Shown: positions 24,069 through 36,194 of the stretch, piece after piece | Numbering within the stretch: the first letter of the stretch is position 1 | Layout of the letters: every line of letters starts with the position of its first letter | Source of the DNA: Glycine soja | Lineage: Eukaryota; Streptophyta; Magnoliopsida; Fabales; Fabaceae | Direction: 5' to 3' | NCBI RefSeq assembly: GCF_004193775.1 | Contig: NC_041005.1 | Span: 13,921,865-13,985,864 of the forward strand | Length of the DNA stretch: 64,000 nt | Translations under genes and position numbers: made by a program | Notes under the pieces: model-generated | The model's database searches: none | Seen by the model: only the letters and a program-made list of their open reading frames with translations | What the model was told of the DNA's origin: nothing

Positions 24069-24507
24069 CTAGACAACAATGATCATTCCATTCTCACTTA
24101 GAAATTTTATTCTGAGGTGAAATGTTGAGATGATAGCTCCTAGTTCATTGAGGGAAAGAGGTCCTATGAATGCATTATACGATGTGCATGCATTGACTAT
24201 GAGGTACTTGATCATGATGGATTTTGATACTTTCTTATCTTTGAAAGTGGTCAACAAGTGGGCGTATCCTATAGTGTCTGTTGTTTCTCCCACGAAATTG
24301 ATAAGTGGTTCCAGGAAGGGCTCTATTTGGCTTTCTGGTATGCCTAATTGTTGGAACATTGACCAGTAGAGGACATCTAGAGCTCCCATTGTCGAGTAAG
24401 ACTTTACATACTAGGAAGTTAGCTACTTCTATTTTGGCAACCATAGGATCGTTATGGCATTGATCGATATCTCCAAAGTCCTTATTCGTAAAGGTGATGG
24501 GTGGCAT
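24069..24507 (-). pseudogene. Aspartic protease remnant of Tat-like element 1
   Basis: VCKVLLDNGSS is the retropepsin active-site motif in its D-x-G-S-S form. It is followed in a shifted frame by DVLYWSMFQQLGIP and later LIVNACTSYNAFIG, all typical of Tat-lineage protease. A frameshift right after the active site breaks the domain. Confidence 0.75.
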
Positions 24508-24949
24508 GCTTTTGGTGGGCTTCTTTTCTACTTCTATTGAGTTGATCGTTTTGAGGCTGTGTGCACATACCGCTTACGTGTCGCATTCAAACTTCCACCT
24601 TCTGTGAATCCTCCTACTATTGTGTTAATTACACCTTGCAACTAAGTTTTATATGTGTTCCCTTCACGTGCTTCAATGGTTTCTTGAGGCTTGTTGCATT
24701 CTCGGCTTCTTTCCCTCTCCTATTCATGGTTACACGAACGATCTTTGTGTTTGATGAACTTCTGAAGATGTCTTTTTTAGATGAGTCTTTCTATCTTATC
24801 TTTTAGTGTACTGTATTCTTTAGTGTTGTGCCCCGCCACTCGATGATAGCAACAATATTTAGATTTGTTCGCTCTTGGGAGGTCGATTTTTAGCCGACAA
24901 GTGGATCAACTCTGTGCTATAGGCTTTTTCTAGCACTCGGCTTCAACTC

Positions 24950-26072
24950 TCCATTAACAAAGTGTAATTATTGTATCTAGACCAGGGTGGTGACCTATCA
25001 CTTTTAGATCTTCCCCGATCTTGTCCATTCTTGAATTTCTGCTTCCTTTCCGGCGCATATTTGCTCCTTGAATGCGGTCTTCTCTTCCATCTATATGAAG
25101 CCGACAACCCTCGCCTTTAATTCGTCTAGTATTGTGGGTGGTTTTTTTGCAAAGGCTATTCGAGAAAGGTCCTGACTTTAAGCCCTTGATCATTGACATT
25201 AGGGATACATCTAGTCTCAGATCCCTAATCCGAACCGAGAGTGAGGAGAATCTCTCCGTGAAGCTACGAAGAGATTTGCTTTCTTCTTGTCGGACATTGG
25301 CTAGAGCTACTATAGTAAGGTGGTGTGGTTTACTCATCGCATAGTGCGCTCTAAATTTCCTAGTGAGCATCACAAAGGAGTCTATTGAATTTTTCGGTAG
25401 GCAAGTGTACCAATGGAGTGTTGCACCTTTCAATCTGGTAGGGAACACTCGACACATGAGAGCATCGTGATTGGTGAATAAATTCATTTGCATTACGAAT
25501 GTGTCTACATGCTCATCTGGGTCTGATAGCCCATCGTAATGGTCAATATTCAGTGTCTTCTATTCGGGTGATAATTGTACTTCCATGATTCCATTGATGA
25601 AAGGGTGCATTTGGTTCCCCATGTTTGTTGTTTTGCATATTGATCGTGTAATCAATGATGTTCCTTTTCTCCATGTTCTGTCGGCACCATTGGTTTCACT
25701 TTGTTGATTATGCATAGCAGTTATGGAGACCGAGTGCGCCTAATGGTCATGTTGAAACTTTTGATACAGTTTTCATAGGTTTGCATTTTCTTTCTGGAGG
25801 TTTTCCATTTCTTGGATGCTCTTTTGTTTGAGTGTGTTTATCTCCCTTTGCAGGGTGACAATCAAAGAATAAACATCAGGCACCTGGCACGGGAGGTCCA
25901 CCAAGGTTGCGGCACTCCCATTTTTTAGAGTCCCCATGACAAGCATTCCAAGTATGGTGGACAAATGCCCCTGTGGTGGTTTTTCTGTCTGGATTGTTGA
26001 TGTTCTATTGCCGTTTGTGGCCATTGATGGTGGTTGAAGGAGAAGTTTTCCCTTGCCCAACAGTAGCGCCAA
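24950..26072 (-). pseudogene. gag remnant of Tat-like element 1
   Basis: Residues in 25493-24954 match the retrotransposon gag domain (CRVFPTRLKGATLHWYTCL, FRAHYAMSKPHHLTIVAL, ESKSLRSFTERFSSL). An upstream piece (26072-25773) ends in a coiled-coil-like stretch (LQREINTLKQKSIQEMENL). The two are in different segments with intervening breaks. Gag forms the particle in this class. Confidence 0.78.
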
Positions 26073-26073
26073 A
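26053..26073 (-). other. Primer-binding site of Tat-like element 1
   Basis: Directly after the 5' LTR on the minus strand is TTTGGCGCTACTGTTGGG. This resembles the TTGGCGCC-type primer site common in Tat and Athila elements. The exact tRNA is not assigned. Confidence 0.6.
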
Positions 26074-26550
26074 TGTTCTTACTAGGTTTGGCATAACCTT
26101 CTCACGATGATGATCTTTTTTGAGCTCCTCCACGAATAGGGGTGGGGATACTTGCAAATACACTCCAATGCTTAAGTCAGAAGTGCATAGGTGAACAAGT
26201 AGATAAGTATATGGGTTACGAATGAGAATGGATACTTGGGTTTTGATCATCTGCATTTTATAGAGGGGAAATTGGATATAAAAATCTCAATTTCCCTTAA
26301 TGATAAAGATAAAGATATGATCTTTATCTTATCTTTTCATGAATGATAATGATAACGTATGTCTCATAGATTTAGAGATTATCCCTTACCTTTTAACTGA
26401 TAGATATAATTTTTCCTCTTTCCTAATTTAAAACTTTGTTAGACTCTTTTTAAGTTATGGGCTCGATCGAATGTCGGATACGATATCCTTCTGAGTTCGA
26501 GTGATACACCATGGTGATCAAGTAGAGACTTATCGAGTTCGAGTACGACA
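26074..26550 (-). repeat. 5' LTR of Tat-like element 1
   Basis: 477 bp, direct repeat of 17762-18237 with scattered differences including a short insertion (GATAACG). The copy divergence indicates an old insertion. Confidence 0.88.
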
Positions 26551-26822
26551 ATTTGTAAAGTATCAAGAACACTTTCTTTTTGGTGGTTTGGTGTTGTGGT
26601 TATGCTCAAATGTTTAAGAAAAAATGGAATAAAATGAAGAGAGTACCTTCCGATGTTTGGATATTAATGAAGGAAGAAATGGGAAGGTTTAGTCATTTAT
26701 AAGTGGTGTAGTGTAAAATTCAAACATGGACAGTAGGTTCATAAATTTATTTGGGAAATAGGTTAAATTGGTCATTTATGTAATTGGGGTTCCTACTTTC
26801 TAGTCTTATCTAGGACCTTAAA
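26551..26822. other. Spacer between the two Tat-like elements
   Basis: About 270 bp of AT-rich sequence between the elements with no coding or repeat signal recognised. Confidence 0.5.
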
Positions 26823-27371
26823 TGAGAAATACAGAACGCCAAAGAGAAATTAGAGAGATTTTGAGAATACTCGTAGTATTGAAATTGTGTTGTTACCCCC
26901 CCGAATATGATTATAGGTTACATGTTTATAGTGTATGCCTATGTGGCATTACCATCCATGTGACTTACACAAGTGTTTGCATTAAGTGTCCTATTTTGAG
27001 GGTTACATTGGATGTGCCTAGTGTCGACTTGTCTTTAGGGCATTTCTTATTTAAGTCTTCTTATTGATCCTATAGTCAACTTGTAATCCTTAAGTCTGTC
27101 TTCATGTGTCTATATTTTGTGCCTCATGTCCATGATTTGTGAAGTTGATATTTATCCCGGAGCAGTTTCCTCTGAGTCGATATTGTCTTGGAGAGACAAT
27201 GTTGACTTAACAAGTGTGAAAATTGATATTTATGCTGGAGCAGTTGCCCACGAGTTGATATTGTGTCAAAGAGGCAATGTTGACTTAGCAAGTGTGAAGT
27301 TGATATTTACCTCAGAATAGTTGCCCTCAAGTCAATATTGTCTCAGAGAGGCAATATCGACTTAACAAGTG
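26823..27371 (-). repeat. 3' LTR of Tat-like element 2
   Basis: Begins TGAGAAATACAGAACGCC on the plus strand, similar to TGAGAAACAAAGAATGCG at 39747. Shared blocks include GTATTGAAATTGTGTTGT, TATGTGGCATTACCATCCA and GGGTTACATTGGATGTGCC. It contains three tandem units of about 79 bp. Confidence 0.75.
27136..27371. repeat. Tandem repeat in LTR 2, three units of about 79 bp
   Basis: Units starting near 27138, 27218 and 27297 each contain GTTGATATTTA, CAGTTGCC-like and AGAGGCAATGTTGACTTA-like blocks. The matching LTR at 40075-40262 holds two complete units and the start of a third. Confidence 0.75.
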
Positions 27372-28752
27372 AGTTTCCAATGCCACATGGTGTATTTGCA
27401 CATACACGACTACTGGATTCATCAAAAACTTTTTAGGCATGAGTTGCTAAGTAAATGGTCCTTAAATGATTATTTTTTAATTTTGAAATATTGTAACCAC
27501 TGCTTCGTGCTAGTGCTCCTTCATATACCTCGGTTCCTCCATTTTGTCATAACTGATACTTTGTTGTGTGTTTGTTTGGGACTTTTGTTCTTCATCAGAA
27601 ACTACTGCAACTTCCGTACTCATTAAGCACTTTCTTAATTCAAAGCTTTCAGGTGTGCATTGTTTCTTCCTTGCTAATTTTCCCCCATTTTATCTTTTTA
27701 CTCTATTGTTGTTGTTTTCCTTATTTTGGGGGTGCTCTAAGTTTGGTTGCGTTATTGAAGATGTCTTCTAGAAAATCTAGTTCAAGGGGATTGTTTAGTT
27801 GTGGTTCCTGTGGCCATTCCAAAAGTTTAGGAATACATTAACTAGTCGTAGATGTAGTGACGCTTGGACTATTAGGGATGATAAGGATGCGACAAAAAGA
27901 GGGACTGGGTTTGCCCTTGAAGATGGCTGGATCCTCGTGAGACAACAATCGCTCCTTTATCCAATACAAATTCTCAATCTCGAGCCTGGGATGGTGCCCT
28001 TTGATGGTGGAACCCAACAACTACATTATTCCTCTTTCTAAAGTAAAACTTTGTTTTTCTTACTTAAAATCTTTGGGGCAGCCTTATTCTTATGAGGATG
28101 GTTTAGAATTTGCTAAGGTTTCGTTATTGTTTAACCAATATATGCAAAAGAATGAAGGTTTTTCTTCTATGGTCCCTCCTAATCGCTTAAAGGATTTTTC
28201 TATTTCAGACAAACTTTATCAAGTTTCTTATGCTGCCATAGAGAGGATCAGCCAATTTCTCAAATCCATTGGTTTTGAGGGAAGAAAAACAAATTGCATT
28301 GAAGTTGTTAGGGTGGGAAGACATTAATTTCCTGGATGGAAATGGGATTGATTATGACAATGAATATGATCCATCTTTTGTTTGTGACAGGAATATGGCT
28401 ACCAAATTAGAACTCCATGAAGCTCCTAATTTAGAAAATGTTGAGTGGGCCAACGAACAAGTCCATGGTATCTGCTCTAAATTGACTCACTTAGTCCTTT
28501 CTATCTTCACTTCTCAATTTCTACTCACTTGAGAAAAGAAGATATAGGTTCACCTTCTATCTCTGAGGAGAGAAAAAAAACTGGTTATGTGTACAAGGAC
28601 TTCTTACCAATGTATGCTAATTATTTTGATAGAGTCCAGTTACGCATTCCCTTTAGTGATTTTCATATTGAAGTTCTAAACCACTTTAGGATTTGTCCTT
28701 CCTAACTTCATCCAAATGAGTAATCGTGTGCTGGCCATAACTTCTTCTTATC

Positions 28753-31700
28753 TGTCATACCCTAATTTCGTCCGGGGACTATCGTTCGTTGATCTTTTGA
28801 TCCTTGCTAGTCGACTTAGGTGTTGAACACCAGTTACAGTGCAAAGCAAGGAACCATTCAATGTTTTGATTAAGAATGCGAAAGATACCAAAAAAGAGGG
28901 GCAAAAGGGTCTTTTTATTGAGTTTCCTGGACCCTAGCTTGCCTAGGCTAGCCTCTGGCTTGCCTGGGCCCCAAAAGACTTCAAGGTGAAGTAACCAGCT
29001 CGCCTGGGTGAGCCAGTTACTTTAGGAGTAAGCTCCAGCTCGCCTGGGCGAGCTGCCATTGCCCATTTTCTTATAAATAGGTGTGCTAGGGAGGCATAGG
29101 AGGGGTTCCAAGGTTCAGAAGGTGAGGGATTGAGAGAAGAGAGAAAGAAGAAGAAGAAGAAAGAAAAGGAGACGAGGCCGAGGCGCTACCGAATCACGAT
29201 CGCGATCATTCCCTACTTTGTTTCTTGTTCCATGTTCTTTGTGCGACTGTCGATTAGTTTTGTTTTTAATATTTGAATATGATCTATGCACCCTTAGGGT
29301 TCCCCCCTTTTGTTGTTTTGTGCACATTCATCTTCTCCATCTATCATTGGCAATCTCTTTTTCTTTGTAAAGTTCAATCTTAACCGACCACCATTGTTTT
29401 AAAGTTGTCTTTAAAGACGTTGAATGTTAATAAATAAAACCAAGATAAAACCCACCAAACTCCTTTTTATCAAATATCACTTGAGATCGTTTCAAGGTCC
29501 AACGCCTTAACGATTCTCTCCGCTTTTCAAAATTTAAAACATCATTTCAAGGTCCAATGCCTTAAATGACTCTTTGTTCGCAATTAAAATGAATCTTTCA
29601 AAAGCATAAAACCAACTCAACACACAAACTTTCAGACTTAAAGAACTACGTAGGTCTGAATTCCTCATCGCACTTGAGGATACAAAAGAGTAAGGGTGTC
29701 GCAACATGCCCTTTTGCGGGCGAGCGAGGCGAGGCTCACGGGTGCGCTTTCCAAAGGAGGAAAGATGCGCGGAGTCGCCACCAACGTTTATTTGTGGAAA
29801 AACGTCAGAAAAACCGAAGGAAACCGGTCAAAAAGAAAATTCCAAGTTCGGGAGTTGTATTTACGTTTGAGGAAGGTATTAGCACCTCTCACGTTTGTCT
29901 CAAAAGACAACAACCTATTTTTTAGAATTGTGAAATTGTGTTACCTTACCTTTTATTTTTTTTTATTTTTTTGAGGTCGACAAAAGCGGGGCTCTTGCTC
30001 CTACGTACCCTCCATCGAAGAGGAAATCAGACCTACCAAGTTCTTTTCTAAGGGTGAAGCAAGCGATTCTTTTTACTTGAGAGGTGATCATTTTAAGGCG
30101 TTGGACCTTAAAAATGATCCATTTACTTGGTAAGAAAAATTGAGATATTGAACTTTCAAATCCTTTTTTAGTGATTTTTTGTGGACGAGCTTGACTTTGC
30201 GGGTTGATTTTAGCCTTAGTTTCACTTTAGTTATTAGTCAATTCAATTAAGAACGAGAAATCCCAAAGAGAAACGTCCGATTGATTTTCCCGCTTTTATT
30301 TTACTAAAAGGTATTTTTTTATTATTATATTATTATTTTACCTCTTTTTGGTTTCCAACGTGGTTACGGCATGATCGAACGGTCGGATTTCATTTTAACA
30401 GAAATTAACGGATATTACAATTCAAATGATCGGTGGAAATTTATTTTATTTTTTGATTAGGCGAGAAAACGGCTTAAACGATCGATTAAAGCTCGTCAAA
30501 AACGGAAGAAAAGAAACTGAAATTGAACGAAATAAAAATGAAAGCCAAGAAACAAGAAATGAATTAAAAGTCTCGGATTTGGAAACTTACCCGTTGAAGA
30601 ACGAAGAACGGATGAAGAACGGTGAATAACGGAGGAAAATCTTCACGGATTTGCTTACAGAAACATCTCGGAAGTGTTACGGAAACACCTCGGCTTGGAT
30701 TTTCTTCACGAAAACGATTTTTTTCACCCAAAATAGCTGAAATACATCACCAGGGGGATCCGGGACCCTTAAAACAGCCCCCTTCAACCTATTTATAGGA
30801 AAAAAGAGGAGGAGGTTGCTGCCCAGCTCGCCCAGGCGAGCTGGGTTGATTACTCCAGAAGCAATCCAGCTCCGAAAATACTCTGGAAGGCCCAATTTCA
30901 AAATTTCAAAATTGCTATTTGCACCCCCCCCATTTTTGATAAGTTCACCCCCGTTCTTTCGTAATTTACAGAAAAGTTACGGAAGCCTATAGGACATGAT
31001 TTTCTTCTTTTTTCGCTTCCTTCTCACCCATATTAAGTGAAATATGCTTATTTAGGGTTATGGGAATTTTACGGAAGCATTACGGGTGTCCCGGAAGCCC
31101 ATTTTTTTAACAAAACGGGGGAGGTGGTTGCCACCTAGCTCACCCAGGCAAGCTAGGTTGATTCCACCTTAAGCAAGAAATTGCCCAGAAACCTCTAGAA
31201 GGGCCCAGATTCGAAAATTACTATTTACACCCCCCATTTTATTAAATACACCCCTTTGCTTTTTTTTTTTATGATTCTTTTTCCGTAACGTTACGAAACT
31301 TTAAGAATTTCGTAACAATACTTATTTTCTTTTCGTAAGGTTACAGAACCTTACGAATCATGTAATTACTCTTTTTTAGCTTTCAAAAAAGTTACGGAAA
31401 GTCACGGATTGCGTAACAATACTTCCTTTTGATTTCCGTCATGTTACGGAATTTCACGGATTGCGTAACAACGCTTCCTTTTGATTTTCGGCACGTCTCG
31501 GGACTTCACATATTGTGCAACAAAGGGTGCCAAGTACTTTGAAGCGGTCAATTAAAGGTTGCATGCCATCAAACAATAGTCTCCGGACGAAATTAGGGTA
31601 TGACAAAGGGCAACACCCTTTTTGACCCCAAAAAAAAAATATAAAAAGGGAAAACAAATAATATTGAAGTCACGTTTTTGCACACTCGATTAAAGGCTGC

Positions 31701-31912
31701 CATCCCTTGTGACGGGCGCGTGGGGTGCTAATACCTTCCCTATGCGTAAACAACTCCCGAACCCTTCTTTTCAAAATTCACAGACCTTTTCTTTTTGGTT
31801 TTTCAAACGTTTTCCTCAAATAAACGTTGGTGGCGACTCCACTCGTTTTCTCCCTTGGAGACAAACGCTTTTATTTTTCCTTCGCCGTCCCGTCATAGGG
31901 TAGGTTGTGACA
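28753..31912. mobile_element. Nested LTR-derived composite element with inverted segments
   Basis: Flanked by TTATC (28748-28752) and CTATC (31913-31917), a 5-bp duplication with one mismatch. It starts TGTCA and ends TGACA. The first 23 bp (28753-28775) recur as an exact reverse complement at 31583-31605. Segment A (28753 to about 29685) has a TATA box and AGCTCGCCTGGGCGAGC motifs, which recur inverted at about 30823 and 31135. Segment B (about 29690-29935, with GGAGTCGCCACCAACGTTT and GGTATTAGCACC) recurs inverted at 31912-31610. The order is A, B, then A and B inverted, with no gag or pol. It looks like a non-autonomous LTR-derived or rearranged insertion. Confidence 0.6.
29071..29080 (+). 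promoter_or_regulatory. TATA box in the nested composite
   Basis: TTATAAATAG lies before a GA-rich leader (GAGAGAAGAGAGAAAGAAG, about 29130-29150), a typical LTR promoter layout. Confidence 0.45.
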
Positions 31913-33539
31913 CTATCCATCAATGTATTATTTTATTTATTCGTTCCTTGGCATGGTAAGAGGTCCCCTAACGGTGGTTATCATTGCCTTTCATTTAAAG
32001 GTTGTAGAGACACACCAATCCTTAGGGTTTTTGAAGAATCATTCAAATTTTTTAAAGATATGTACTTCTGGCTACATCCTTCAAAAGATTGTTGGGATGA
32101 ACTATTTGTTCTTGACGATAGTGAGGGTAGTGAATGATTTAAACCTCATTTTGAACTCTATTGGTCATCCTCCTATTATAATAGACATGTCAGTTCCTAT
32201 GGGAGGCATGGAAAAGAATTATCTTAAGAAGAACTTGCTTCTGCGAATTATATTGTTGAATTGGTTAACAAGATTAGAGATTTCATCCCTTGTAAATTGA
32301 TTTTGCAAATTGTTGATGAAGACTAGAAGTCAATTTTAGGTGTGTCTTAGTTGTTTGTGTTTTATTTTCTTTTCTTGAGTCTAAGTAGGATTAATACTAA
32401 CAATCCATTTTTTGTTTTAATTTGCAGAATTGGTCATGGGGAAATAAGTGGAGAAGCTCTTCTTGGTTGTAGTCCTTCTTGTTGTTAGCGGTAGTGACAA
32501 GAAGAAGGTGATTTGGAGGAACAAACCTAAACCAACCAACAAATGTAGAAGTTATAACATTGAGACTCGTTCTAAGTCTTTGCATGACCTTCCTCTGCCT
32601 CCCTCAAAGAAACAAAATATTGTTGACCTTGAAGGTGATGTACAACCAATCAGGACTAGTTTGATCCCTACTAATAAGCTTAGTGGTCCTCATATGTGGA
32701 TGTCTTCAAGGTCAAAGATTGATCGGATCATCATGTCAGAAGATTGGGAAGCTTTCCAAAAGAAGGGTCTTGTCAAGTTAGACTTTGCTATGTCTGAAAT
32801 TAAAGCATTCCTCTGGCAATGTTAATCCTGTAGTACTAATTAAAGAGAAAGATACCTCCTTAAAGAAGGCGTAGGATGATGTTGAAATTTATTAGAAGAG
32901 TTTAACCAGCTGAAAATTCATGCCAATGAGTTAGAAGCTTACGTACAACAAGAGCGAGAAGGAAATGTCTGGCTTAAGGAAAAGAACACCCAACTTAAAG
33001 GAGAGTAGGTTTAGCTAACTGAAAAACTTGTTGAAGTCGAGTTGATTAGAGATGAAAAGGAAGAAAATTTCAAAAATGCCACCAGAGACTTTATTAATAA
33101 TGCTAGGAAAGTTGAATATCTTCATTCCAAGGTCGTATTAAAAAAAATCCCTTTGTAATCCCCTTTGTGAAATTTCCAGCGGAGAATTCTGCATGAGGGT
33201 CAATGGTGAACTCATTCCTACTCGTCTTAGGGCTCTTGGTACTGTGAATCAAGATTGTGTTACATGAGTCTAAACACTCGAGGACTCTTGATGATGCAAT
33301 GGTTGATGACTTTATCTAGACCCCATAAACTAATGTTGACCCTGAAGCATCTTGAAGGATTGGTATGTCAATTTTTCTTGTATTGTGATAGTATTCATAA
33401 TTTTTTGATCAGTTTTTTGACTTTTGGATATTGGCTTTTATTTTCGTGTCTTCTGAACAAATATCTTTTTTCTCTTTCTCTTTTTTATACTGCTTTTGTT
33501 GCAAGCTTTGACTATGTCTTCCCTTGATGGTGTTTACTG

Positions 33540-35370
33540 TTATTTTCTATGCAACTGCTTCCTAAATTATAATTGTCACTCATAGATGGATTTTTAATTC
33601 TCCTTTTTTTCTAATTAGCCTTTCATGATTCTGCATATCAAAGTTGGTTGTAACTTTTTCCTATAAAAGGTTGTTACTTGCTTTATTATTTACTCAATCT
33701 TTCTGCTGGCTCTTTTTATTCACTAGCTATACAAAACATCTTGATCTTCATTATAAACTTTTCATTGTTCTAAATGGTTGAGGGTGTTTTGATAGCTGAT
33801 GAGGCCTTTTGAGTCTCTTTGAAAAGGTGATGCTTTTAATCTTTTCCCACACTTGTTGTCAAGATATTTTGCATAGCTGAAAGTGTAGGTTTTGTTCCTT
33901 ATGGTTCCCTTGAGTAATTGGAGCATTGCCTTGAGGTGAGCCCTTTAAAGGTGCGAGTCCACCGTACATCGTGATGGGTTGCAACGATTTGTTTGTTCAT
34001 TTGCTATGTACTCACCCTTGTAATTCAACATGACTATTATCTTCTCTTAGATCGGGCTTCCATACCGAGTCACATTGTTTTTTATTTTATTTTATCGTAA
34101 TCCTGGTCGAGATCCTCATTTTATCTTGTGATCATTGTGACACCTGTTCTTAAATCTAACAATTGTGAAATAACATATAAAGATATGTCATGCACTCCTT
34201 TAGTAGTATTTCCAACCTACTTTATAAGAACATTTTTTGTATTATTTACATCTTATTATTTGTTTATATTGTTTGTATAAATAGTAAGTTGATATAATTT
34301 TTCATACAGCTCTTGGTTTTTTTATATCTTTCATACTTTATCGATCACCGACCTTTGGGATTTGTTACCTTGGCTCTTTTTCTTTCCAATTTTTGTTGTT
34401 ACCTTGGGCTATCTTATTCAAAACACATAGTATTTTAATCTTTTTAACTTCCATGTCATTTATTGTGTTGAGGTGTTTGCCAATGTTTTCCCTCTTTTTC
34501 TCTTCATTTTTGTAACTAGCATAGTTCTTTGTTCCAATTTCTTTAGTGTGGCTCTTTATTCTTGCCTTTTTTTTTCTTCTATAAATACCTTGTTCTCTTT
34601 TGTTTTCCATAATTTCTTTCTTCCTTCAAATTTCCCCTACCAAAATACATTTTGCTCATTTCTTTGTCCTTCCGTTAGTTACTCTAGTCATTTTGATGCA
34701 CTTGGTTGTTGCCTTCAAAATGCTAGAGTTTTTAATACGAGGTTGGAGATTGTTTGCTTGACTTTTCTCAATATGGCTGGAGTAACTAAGAATCCAAACA
34801 CCAACAAGTCTTTTCACTTGGTTTTGGTGTCTGGAAATCATCCTAGGAACTCTTTTACAAGGTCAATTATGCAACCCAGGTGTTACGCTCTGCACCCGCA
34901 CCTTGTGGAATGAAGAAGCATCCAAGGCATTAAAAGAATTTCTTCTTCTTGCCTACTCAAGTGATCTGGATGTCGCTGTAAGCACTATCCTTTTTTCCTA
35001 GGAGTGGTAATAGCACTTCTATTTTGACTTTCTTTCATCTGGTTTTGGGATGAGCTTTTCCTATGTTCTCCTTTCCTTTTGTGAGTTCTCTCAGTTGTAT
35101 CTCTAGATAGATGTTTTAATCGTTTACATTAAAAGTGTATATTGATCCGATCTAAGGCTTATTCCAAAACCATTGTAATTTTACCAATATTGAATGAATG
35201 AAAATTTTCATCTCATATTTCTTTGCCTTGTCGACTTTACATTTAGTTTTGACATACATATCTCCTTTATTTTAGCTTATCGCATTGATTCCTTTGTATG
35301 CATCTTTTTGGAATCAACTTTTGCCAAGTTGCTGATCTTTCTTGACATGGTGCCTCTAAACTTTGTAGGT
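33540..35370. other. Non-coding spacer of Tat-like element 2
   Basis: AT-rich sequence between the antisense ORF and the tandem array. A 146-residue plus-strand open frame (34473-34913) is F/S-rich with no recognisable domain and looks like chance. A CTATAAATACC at about 34580 is TATA-like but has no gene attached. Confidence 0.45.
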
Positions 35371-35389
35371 CATTTTTGTACTCATAATA

Positions 35390-35905
35390 TTTACTCCGGT
35401 TTAGAATCCATTTCTCGATGTATATGCAATTTTCATTTTTTTAACTCAACTTTATAAATCCTTTTTTCGGGTTGCCTACTAATTTTGTAGGTCATTTTTA
35501 TTTACTTACCCCAGTTTAGGAACCTATTTCATGGGGTGCCTACTTGTAGTCAAACGAGTAGGATTTTTATATGCTTACCTCTGTTTGGGGGACCCATTTC
35601 CCAGGATGGCTACTTGTAGCTGAACATGTAGGTCATTTAGATGCTTACCCTGGTTTAGGAACTCATTTCCTAGGATGCTTACTTGTAACTGAACAAGTAG
35701 GCCATTAAGATACTTACCCTGGTTTGGGAACCCATTCCCTAGGGGTGCCTACTTGTCGCAGAACAAGTTGGACTTTTTAAATGCTTACCCCAATTTGGGA
35801 ACCTATTTCTCGAGGTGCCTACAAGTTGGTCACTTAGATGCTTACCTTGGTTTGGAAACTCATTTCTTGGGGTGCCTACTTAAAGCTGAACAAGTACGTC
35901 ATTTT
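35390..35905. repeat. Tandem repeat array, about 70-bp unit, six to seven copies
   Basis: Diverged units contain TTACCCTGGTTTGGGAACC, ATTTCCTAGGGTGCCTACTTG and CTGAACAAGTAGG-like blocks, recurring at about 35520, 35590, 35660, 35730, 35800 and 35856. In element orientation the array lies just downstream of integrase. Tandem arrays in the untranslated part of Tat/Ogre elements are known. Confidence 0.8.
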
Positions 35906-36194
35906 GCTTCATTGTTACCTTTTAAGTTGACATTGTGGGAACTTTCTCATATTATTGACATATTTTTGTAAAATGATTACACAAACATTATATTTGTTAC
36001 CTGATTTTTCAGTAAGAATCAAAATATATCTAGGCACATGCATCTTCTCGCCTTTAGCTACAATATTTTCGTAGGTTAGATGAGTTTCAAGTGCGCATGA
36101 TTCAGTCTCCCACATGTGTTTCTAAGACATATACTCCCTTTCTCCATTTTTTTATTATTTTGTAAGGTCTTTCTCAGTTTTCTATGAGTTTTTC

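Larger units (their letters stand above)
17762..26550 (-). mobile_element. Tat-like Ty3/gypsy LTR retrotransposon 1, minus orientation, decayed
   Basis: Nearly matching LTRs bound an 8.8-kb unit. On the minus strand the order from high to low coordinates is 5' LTR, a TTTGGCGC primer-binding site, gag, protease, RT, RNase H and integrase, then a long spacer holding an ORF on the opposite strand, a purine-rich tract and the 3' LTR. An antisense ORF downstream of integrase is a known feature of the Tat lineage. Numerous stops and frameshifts in gag-pol show it is inactive. Flanking 5-bp sequences do not match, so a clean target-site duplication is not visible. Confidence 0.88.
27760..33370 (+). 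pseudogene. Antisense ORF of Tat-like element 2, split by a nested insertion
   Basis: A start-like ATG at 27760 (MSSRKSSSRG) is followed by broken frames. FDRVQLRIPFSDFHIEVL and SQLHPNE precede the insertion (28753). After it (31913) come SINVLFYLFVPWHGKR and FEESFKFFKDMYFW, together recalling the PF04195 putative gypsy-type transposon domain. A candidate intron (about 32340-32427, acceptor TTTGCAG) precedes ATGGGGAAA, as in element 1. A charged coiled-coil-like tail follows (ANELEAYVQQEREGNVWLKE, near 32915-33000). Stops and the insertion make it non-functional. The role of these antisense ORFs is not known. Confidence 0.62.

Noticed and set aside
34473..34913. 146-codon F/S-rich plus-strand frame as a membrane protein gene
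   Set aside because: Hydrophobicity comes from T-rich sequence in a retrotransposon spacer; no domain or splice structure is visible.
35390..35905. Possible CRISPR-like array
   Set aside because: Units are diverged over their whole length with no constant repeat and unique spacers, and the setting is a plant retrotransposon.
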